64,000 bases of DNA from Botryosphaeria dothidea (Eukaryota; Ascomycota; Dothideomycetes; Botryosphaeriales; Botryosphaeriaceae): contig WWBZ02000022.1 in NCBI GenBank assembly GCA_011503125.2, positions 4,154,001 to 4,218,000 of the forward strand, in the 5' to 3' direction. Below, piece after piece: positions 57,787-64,000 of this stretch. The first letter of the stretch is position 1; every line of letters starts with the position of its first letter. The notes beneath the pieces were generated by a model that saw only the letters and a list, made by a program, of their open reading frames with translations, was not told the origin of the DNA and searched no databases. A program made the position numbers and the translations under genes.

Positions 57787-59360
57787 CTATGATTTCCCAA
57801 CAAGCTCCTTGACGACCTCCTCAGCAGCCCTCTGCCCAGACGTCAGCGCCCCTTCTAAGTAACCCTTCCACTCAAACGCAAATTCCCCTCCTGCAAGATG
57901 AATATTCCCAACAGGCTCCCTCAGGGTTGCTCCATACTCTCTCAAGATGCCAGGTCCCATAGCAGATGTTGGAGCACCCCAAATATAGGGCTCTTCAGTC
58001 CACTCGACGCAATTGAAGAAGTACCTGACACGAGGTAAGCCACGTTTTCTCTGCCGCAAAAATAAAAAAATAAAAAATAAAAAAACAGTACAACATACCA
58101 GTTTTGATTTTGAGAGATTGGGCACCCATTTCTCCCTCGCTGACAATGCTCTGATATCCGAATCCTGATTGGATGTAGTCCAAAAAGTATTGCGCTCCGA
58201 CCTCCTCGGGCTCTCGGCCCACAATGGCGCTAGCCATGTTGCTACACAGGGCTCGGATGATCGGGTTGCTCGTGTCAACACCCTTCATCTTCACCCAGTC
58301 AATGAATGAAAGGTCTTCATTGGCCGGGAAGGTATCCCATCTTCGGATGTCTGAATGGCTGGCACCTTCGTGAATCGCCATGATGAGCTTCTGCACTTCT
58401 TCCGGACATCCGCTCTACGAGCAGAGCTAGCGTTAGCACATTCTTCAAGCCACCATTCCCGTGGTCGCTCACCTCTTCAACTGGAAATTCCTCCGCAGTC
58501 TTCACAACCCGCCCTTCCCCAAACTGAAAGATCGAATAGCCCCCCGTATACTGCTCCGACGTCTCGAGCCCAAACTTCTGCACCAGCCCGTAGACGGTCG
58601 GCTGAGTCGTCTTGTTGATCCACGTCGCGCCCATCTCCACGGACCCCGGGCCGCTCTTGAGCCTCTGCGTGCGGCTGCGCCCGCCGATGCGGTACTTGGC
58701 CTCGAGCAAGACGGTCTTCAGCCCAGCCTTCTGCGTCTCATACGCCGCCATCAAGCCTGAGAAGCCGCCCCCGACCACCAAAACATCCACTTCAGTCGGC
58801 GCGACCGCGTAAGTCGTAGTCGTCGTGCCATCGCTCCAAGGCCGGGCCAGGTCCCCCACACACGCCATCGCCTCGACCGCGAATGTGGCCTCCGGGAACG
58901 CGAGCTTCGGGACGGGGATCAGTGTCGTGGCGGGGCGGCCAGGGATGCCCGACTCGCGTGCGAGCGTGGTCAAGGCCGACTCGACCAAGGCCTGGCCCGT
59001 CTCCTGGAGGTCCCGGTCGACGACGTAGAAGCTCAGTTTGATGATGTCGCGGGGGCTTGCGCCGGCGCCGTGGAGGGCATCGGCGAGGTTCGCGAGAGCC
59101 TTTTTGACTTGCTCGGGGAGCGTGTCTGGCCATGTGCCGTCTTTGCGTTGGGCGGTCTGGCCGGAGGTGACGATGATGCGGCCGGGTCTATCTGCTGACA
59201 CGGCGGCGGAGTACCACTGTGGGTCTTGGAGGTTGTTGCTGGTGGTGAAGGAGAGCGTGGGACGGATGTCGTGAGGAGCCATGTTTGTAGAGGATCCGGG
59301 GAGGGAAGTACAGGAAAGACGTAAAGAGGTTGTTGATTGTTCAGGGATTGCATCCGACAT
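57787..59360 (-). CDS. RidA (YjgF)-flavin amine oxidase fusion, internally deleted
   Basis: Exon 1 is 58473-59360 (or from ATG 59282, which opens MAPHDIRPTLSF at the RidA domain) and exon 2 is 58099-58414. The first 160 residues form a RidA domain (RIIVTSGQTAQ, GASPRDIIKLSFYVVD, PATTLIPVPKLAFPEATFAVEA). An FAD Rossmann motif VVGGGFSGLMAAYE, LLEAKYRIGGRSRTQ and MGATWINKTTQPTVY follow. Exon 2 ends GAQSLKIKTG. Only about 100 bp later, after an A/T-rich intron-like stretch, comes the C-terminal FAD block WTEEPYIWGAPTSAMGPG...GEFAFEWKGYLEGALTSGQRAAEEV. Relatives have roughly 150 more residues in between. The obvious splice changes frame, and a weaker acceptor at about 57995 would restore it. MAO makes imines and RidA hydrolyses imines, so the fusion is sensible. 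This copy is probably not an active oxidase. Confidence 0.7.
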
Positions 59361-59728
59361 GTCGAGGCTTTTATAAGAGTGCTGCCGGAGTCCGCGGAAG
59401 TTGTTCGTCCATACTATGTACCCTTATTGCCTAAATGCGTTAATTGAACGACAATTGTGAATAGGATTCTGCAAGGATTCAAGCTCACTGTTCACTTCGG
59501 CGTGCCTGCGAATTTGTGGTCCGTAGGGATTATCTAGCCGCGTTGCCGCGATGCGGGTAGATAAGATCCGCACTCGGGATTGCTTGAAACTCCACCTCGC
59601 AGGGGGAGTTAAATACTCTCACACGTATATAGTTTTTCGGGACTAGTCTAAACATCGAATGTGGAAATGTTCATGACTCACACAAGCATAGAACCTCATG
59701 GTGCGGGGTCAAGAGAATGGTCATAGCA
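59361..59728. other. Promoter of the RidA-amine oxidase gene
   Basis: About 370 bp. On the minus strand a TATAAAAG box lies at 59370-59378. Just upstream is CGGAGTCCG at 59386-59394, a CGG-N3-CCG inverted triplet of the type bound by Zn2Cys6 dimers. The remainder shows nothing notable. Confidence 0.4.
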
Positions 59729-61035
59729 CTAAGATCGAGATCCAACCAGCAACCAATCAAATCCTTCTATAGCCTTCTCGGTTGCTCTTTTCGATGTTTC
59801 CAAGGGCGGGAAGAACCCCCAGAATGCGCGCGGCAAACCGGGGTATACGACCAGCTTTGTACTAACCCCGCACTCTGTCCTGAGCACTCTCTCAAATAGG
59901 AGCGCCTCATCGCGTAAGATATCTATTCCTATAGGGAAATAATTAGGCATACTATCTTCGCCAAACAGACTCCATCATTAGATAGACTTACCGCAGACCT
60001 GGAAAAACACTGGTGGGAGCCCTTGGTGTCCAGTCGGCCAGTTGAAAGGATTGAACAACGGTGAGGAGTGGTCTGGATTATAGTTCCCTGCGCCAGATGC
60101 CAAATTAGCACAACCTAGATCATGGAGCAACATTACACCGAGTGATTCAAGCTTACCAACAAGATATTCCATTGACGCTGCGTCTAGTCCTGGCGCATCT
60201 CTGTTCTGCTCATAACTCAAATAGTCTGGCTTGAATCTGTCAGGAACAACACTAGGGGAGAGAACCGCTGGAATCGACGCTGAGACTCCGGTAAGCGGAG
60301 GGCTGAGCTTCTCATCGCGGGCCAGGTGGGCTAAGACAACCGCGAAGTTAGCTCCAGCAGATTCGCCATGGACAATGAAGCCACGAGAGGGATCGGCCTG
60401 GAGGCTGGAAGCGTTGGCTGCAATCTGTTTTGGGTTAGCTTGTGAGGCGTGACAGGAAGTTTGTGGTTGTGGACCCATTTCAGAGAATCCCAAGCATCAT
60501 TGACAGGTGTGGGGAATGGGTATTCTGGAGCTAAGCGATAGTCGACGCTGACAGCAACAGCGCCAAATTTCTGGACAGCATTCACACTGAGATAATGTCA
60601 GCACCGTCTATAATGCAAAGGCTGTCGGCCTACCAATTGACCTCCTCAAACTCCGGTGTACCCAAGCACCATCCGCCTCCATGGTATGCCACAATCAGCG
60701 GTCTTCCACCCTCCACCTCTCTGACCGGTCTATACAGTAGCGCGCTCACAGCTGATCCATCTCTCACCGGAATCATGATCCGAGATTTCTCTACGCTCTC
60801 CCAGCTCTCAGGTACGGTCACGCCCGGTATGGTCGGGCGGGCGGCTTGGCTCATTTCGCGCATGGCGGCAATGGGAATTACGACATCCTTGGAGAACTTG
60901 GGTAAAGGCCCAATGGTATCGTAGAACTTTCATGGGGCCTGGCTCAGAGTGCGGGCAGTGGAATTGGATGAAGTAACGTACGGCTTTGAATTCTGGATCC
61001 GGAGTTGCGAGATCTGTCCACTTGATGTCGGCCAT
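59729..61035 (-). CDS. Alpha/beta-hydrolase fold-3 esterase/lipase, catalytic His replaced
   Basis: Six exons (60982-61035, 60634-60926, 60475-60586, 60157-60424, 59992-60087, 59729-59928) give 340 aa of the hormone-sensitive-lipase-like family. The oxyanion motif HGGGWC and the strand VAVSVDYRLAPEYPFP are intact. The nucleophile elbow HGESAGANF carries the Ser. The acid-residue region ILRDEALLFERVL is present. The final motif reads YPGLPRAFW, whereas active members have PHGF, so the catalytic His appears to be Arg (CGC). The fold should form but hydrolysis is doubtful. The donor after KW (GTCCAC) is weak, but phases agree throughout. It lies in tandem between the amine oxidase and monooxygenase genes. 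Confidence 0.88.
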
Positions 61036-61776
61036 GGTGCGGTAGTCGATAGTTGTTGCGATCTCTGAATGTCTTGGATGTATGGTCGATCAAGCTTCCG
61101 AACGCTATGCAGCTTTCAACACCCAACAGTACGCAACGCTAGAGTTATTGATGGAAATTGAGATCAGCTGTAACCTGATCTGCAATGCTTATGTATCAGC
61201 TTTCATACACAAGTTCGACTATCATGGTATCAATTCTGTTTTTGATATTTGTCATTCAGTCTGATGATTTGTCAGCTACTTCTATTTAGTTGCAGATAGT
61301 CTCTAGTTACTCAAGAATTCAGTCATTCATTCACTCATTATGATTGATTCACCCATTACATTTCATCAGTTATCAATTGTCAAGGCAGCGGAGGTAAATA
61401 ATAGGTAGCAACTTATTAAGTGGATTCAATGCGCGGAACATCGGGTGAATAGAATGTTGATTAGGCTGTGGGAGGTTCCCGGCCCGCGAACGCCAACCGA
61501 TCCACATGTATATTACACTTCATGACGTACCAAAGGATTCCCGTTGCTCCAGTGTTGTTCGGCATGAACTCGGCTTTGCCATCCTAAACCAGCGTGCCTG
61601 GTTCGTTAGCAACAATTCAATTCTCTGGGTACTTTTCGACCGCAAGCTGTACGTACGCTAAGAGTCACATTCAAGTTGAGCAAACACAAGAGGAACAGGG
61701 CTACTCTAAAAATTATACGGAGTTGGAACGCAAAATTCAAAGCAACCGCTACTCAAAAGTCTTTAGCACACATCAT
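61036..61776. other. Intergenic region upstream of the hydrolase gene
   Basis: About 740 bp holding the promoter of the hydrolase and the 3' flank of the monooxygenase gene. A short run of imperfect TCATTCA repeats lies near 61320-61350. No gene is supported. Confidence 0.45.
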
Positions 61777-63021
61777 TCAACCCCAGACATAGTCCTGCAT
61801 CTCCCGCACCACGTCCGCGCAATACAACCACGCCAACTCGCCGTCCCCGCTGCTCTTCCACATCTCTCCATCCCTCAGCTTCTCCCTCTCCTCCACCGGC
61901 AACCGCGTGTTGTTCAACTGCATCGTCAACGCCAACACCCTATCCACCCGCTTCTGCCTGTACTCCTGCCACCTCCCCACCACGCCTCCCCACGCCTCCT
62001 CCCCACCCCCAAACCCGCCCACCAACGCCGCAAACGTCACCGCATCCTCCAGCGCCTGACTCGCCCCCTGGCCCGCCGTCGGCGGAATCGCATGCGCCGC
62101 ATCCCCCAGCACCACCACCCTACCCGCCGCCCACGCCTCCAGCCTCGGCACCGAGTAGTACGGCCAGATCGCCAGCGTCTCGACCGGCACATCCGCCAGC
62201 GCCCCCCTCACCGTCGAGCTCCACGTCTCCACCCCCTCCCGCAGCAGCTCGGCCAGCCTCTCCTTGTCGGCCCCCAGCGCCGCCCAGCCCCGCCGGTCCT
62301 GCTCGGGAAACGCGACCTGCGTGCCCGCCAGCAGCTCGCCCGCCCCGTCCGCGCTCTGCGGCGCCAGCACGAAGGCACCGCGCGGCCCGTGAATGGCGAC
62401 GGGGCAGGGGCAGGCGGCGGGCAGGCGCGCGCGCCCCCGCGACGGCGCGTATGTGATGGCGACGCGGCCCTCGTAGTGGGCGGTGCTGCCGGGCGCGACG
62501 CGTTGCGTGCGCAGGCGCGAGTGGATGCCGTCGGCGCCGATGAGCAGGGAGGCGGTGCGCGTGCCGTGCGGGGCGGCGAGGGCGAAGGTGAGGGTGTTGG
62601 TGGTCGGGTCTTCGGAGACGATGTGGGTGAATTTGTGGGAGTAGTGGATGGGGATGGCGGCGCGGCGGCAGGCGGCGCGCAGCTCGAGGAGGAGGGTTTG
62701 CCGGTAGATGCGCAGGCAATCGTAGCCGTACTGCTGCGCGCTGCCGAGGTGGTAGGCGTCGGTGGTTTGTTCGTGCGAGTTTTGGAAGGTGACGGTTTGG
62801 AAGTTGAAGCCTTGGTTGCGGATGTGGGTGTAGATGTTGAGGTCGTCGAGGATGCGGAGGGAGTTGGGGGAGAGCATGAGTGCGCCGGGGGTGGACGTGT
62901 CTTCTGGGCGGGCTTCGTAGATGGTGCACTGGATGCCTCTTTGGTGGAGTGCGAGAGCCACTGTGAGGCTTGCAAGGCCGCCGCCGATGATGGCGATGTT
63001 GGACTTGAGAGGTGCAGACAT
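61777..63021 (-). CDS. FAD-dependent aromatic monooxygenase (salicylate-hydroxylase-like)
   Basis: Single exon of 414 aa. The FAD-binding Rossmann motif IAIIGGGLASLTVAL is at residues 9-23, ending in a conserved acidic residue (IYEAR). The DG motif LIGADGIHSRLR, which contacts FAD and NADPH, lies near residue 165. The GD motif VVVLGDAAHAIPPTAGQGASQALEDA is near residue 295. These three motifs define group A flavoprotein hydroxylases (PF01494), which add one oxygen atom to aromatic or related substrates using NAD(P)H. Relatives include salicylate hydroxylase and secondary-metabolite hydroxylases. The gene is very GC-rich (up to the limit of coding bias), so its antisense strand also lacks stops. 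It shares a divergent promoter with the next gene. Confidence 0.93.
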   Translation of the reverse strand: MSAPLKSNIAIIGGGLASLTVALALHQRGIQCTIYEARPEDTSTPGALMLSPNSLRILDDLNIYTHIRNQGFNFQTVTFQNSHEQTTDAYHLGSAQQYGYDCLRIYRQTLLLELRAACRRAAIPIHYSHKFTHIVSEDPTTNTLTFALAAPHGTRTASLLIGADGIHSRLRTQRVAPGSTAHYEGRVAITYAPSRGRARLPAACPCPVAIHGPRGAFVLAPQSADGAGELLAGTQVAFPEQDRRGWAALGADKERLAELLREGVETWSSTVRGALADVPVETLAIWPYYSVPRLEAWAAGRVVVLGDAAHAIPPTAGQGASQALEDAVTFAALVGGFGGGEEAWGGVVGRWQEYRQKRVDRVLALTMQLNNTRLPVEEREKLRDGEMWKSSGDGELAWLYCADVVREMQDYVWG

Positions 63022-63129
63022 TTCGAGAGGGAAGACTCAAGGATGTGGGATTATCAATGATGGGAAATGCTTTGGAGAGAGGATTGAATGCTGTGAATTG
63101 AATGTTCTCTTGGAATTGGCAAGTGGGTG

Positions 63130-63138
63130 CTTATATAC
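63130..63138 (-). promoter_or_regulatory. TATA box of the FAD monooxygenase gene
   Basis: The minus strand reads GTATATAAG here, about 110 bp upstream of the monooxygenase ATG and just downstream of the CGGATCCG group, a sensible order for an activator-driven promoter. Confidence 0.5.
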
Positions 63139-63176
63139 TGGAGGTGAAATATCCATAACAGGCTAGCGTCGATTTC

Positions 63177-63216
63177 CGGATCCGAATGCTCGTCGGATCC
63201 GAAGGTTTCGGATCCG
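63177..63216. promoter_or_regulatory. Triple CGGATCCG palindrome in a divergent promoter
   Basis: CGGATCCG occurs at 63177-63184, 63194-63201 and 63209-63216. Each is an inverted CGG-N2-CCG pair, the kind of site bound by Zn2Cys6 dimers. The middle copy is centred on 63197.5 and the interval between the two start codons (63022-63372) on 63197, so the group sits at the exact midpoint. This suggests one operator serving both genes. I did not see the same octamer elsewhere in the window by eye. Confidence 0.6.
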
Positions 63217-63372
63217 GAGCCACACTACTTATGAGCCATGATCCTCAGCGGTTTGGACAGCACCATCAAAGCGTTCGAACTCAAAGCCATTCAATTGGGA
63301 ACATTTCAGACCCAAAGTCCTTCAATCCAGAACATTTCTGAGTCAATACCTCCATCTCCCACAGCATCAGCC

Positions 63373-64000
63373 ATGCATTTCTACATCATCGGAGGAAGCG
63401 GCCGGACTGGTCAGATGGTCATCGAGAACGCATTACAGAGAGGTAGGCATACCCTTACTACCACGTATTTATAGAAAATAACAACTAATGGCCCAAAAGG
63501 ACACACTGTCACCGCCCTCGTCCGAAACCCCGATTCACTCACCACAAAAAACGGCCTCTCCGTCGCCAAAGGTACTTAGCCCCCACCGCCCATCCCCCAG
63601 CGCCGACGCTAACGAGCCCTACAGGAACACCACTCTCCAAACAGGACATCGAAGTTTCATTCCTTACGCCAAAAAGACCAGATGCCGTCATCGTGACCCT
63701 CAACGCCGCCCGCGTCTCCGACAGCCCCTTTGCCGCGCCGCTCGCGCCACCGCGCATGATGGCCGACTCGCACGCCAATGTCGCCGCCGTGATGCGGCAG
63801 CACGGCGTCTCCAAGATCGTCACCATGTCGGCCTTCGGTGTTGCGGACTCTTCGCCGAACCTGCTCTGCCTCTCCCGTGCTGTCCTGCGGGGAACGAACA
63901 TGAAGCATCAGTTCGAGGATCACGACATTGTGGATGCGGAGATGAAGGAGCGTGGGTTGGATCATGTGCTTGTAAGGCCGGCGATGCTGACTGAGGGGGA
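63373..64000 (+). CDS. NAD(P)-binding NmrA-type reductase, 3' part beyond window
   Basis: Partial gene. Exons 63373-63442, 63500-63571 and 63625 to beyond 64000. It opens MHFYIIGGSGRTGQMVIENALQRG, with the atypical-SDR nucleotide motif GGSGRTG, and continues GHTVTALVRNPDSL, an intact strand-helix-strand with Arg suited to NADPH. ADSHANVAAVMRQHGVSKIVTMSAFGV is the usual region before the substrate pocket. HVLVRPAMLTEG leads into the missing end. Splice phases agree at both junctions. It belongs to the NAD(P)H-binding PF13460/NmrA group (epimerase or flavin-reductase-like), with unknown substrate. Sharing a promoter with the FAD monooxygenase suggests they act on the same pathway. Confidence 0.85.

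Larger units (their letters stand above)
63022..63372. other. 351-bp divergent promoter
   Basis: Shared upstream region of the leftward FAD monooxygenase and the rightward NmrA-type reductase. Besides the triple palindrome and one TATA box, the right part is a C/A-rich leader. Divergent, closely spaced genes of this type are often co-regulated. Confidence 0.7.

Noticed and set aside
61594..63060. 488-aa open frame on the + strand
   Set aside because: It is antisense to the FAD monooxygenase, whose three flavoprotein motifs are clear. The + frame is Arg/His/Val low complexity.
1..64000. CRISPR arrays, rRNA and tRNA genes
   Set aside because: No regularly spaced identical repeats, no rRNA-like stretches, and no stretch with convincing tRNA A and B boxes was seen by eye; a tRNAscan-SE run would settle tRNAs.

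Overview
The window looks like nuclear DNA of a filamentous ascomycete (Pezizomycotina). The genes carry short introns of about 45-160 bp with GT..AG ends and CTAAC-like branch sites. There are HET-domain, Zn2Cys6, fungal-rhodopsin and eisosome genes, and a copia element whose body carries many stop codons of the kind repeat-induced point mutation (RIP) produces. All gene models below were spliced by eye.

Region 1 (0-33 kb) is mostly conserved housekeeping DNA interrupted by one transposon. It holds a MYND zinc-finger protein with a repeated C-terminal module (361-2595), a complete but degenerate Ty1/copia retrotransposon with 148-bp LTRs and a 5-bp target duplication (3280-8689), a DnaJ/DnaJ-X co-chaperone, the cap-binding factor eIF4E, squalene synthase (ERG9), a TPR plus ankyrin protein with a STAND-type N-terminus, an MFS sugar transporter, the eisosome protein Pil1 and a full-length ABCC transporter of 1590 aa.

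Region 2 (33-45 kb) is gene-poor. It has two small C2H2-type zinc-finger genes, a (GAA)n tract, a degenerate 12-bp minisatellite near 41.7 kb, one HET-domain gene and a diverged solo LTR related to the copia LTR. Region 3 (45-49.2 kb) holds three neighbouring NAD(P)-Rossmann reductase genes. The middle one is intact; each of the outer two carries an in-frame nonsense codon. Region 4 (49-55 kb) is sparse, with one fungal rhodopsin-like membrane protein and one unrecognised broken reading frame.

Region 5 (55.7-64 kb) looks like a small catabolic or secondary-metabolism cluster: a Zn2Cys6 regulator, a RidA-flavin amine oxidase fusion, an alpha/beta hydrolase, an FAD monooxygenase and a divergent NmrA-type reductase that runs off the window. 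The 351-bp divergent promoter between the last two carries three copies of the palindrome CGGATCCG centred on its midpoint, a plausible operator for the cluster's own Zn2Cys6 factor. The cluster also looks partly decayed: the amine oxidase lacks its central region, and the hydrolase has Arg where the catalytic His is expected.
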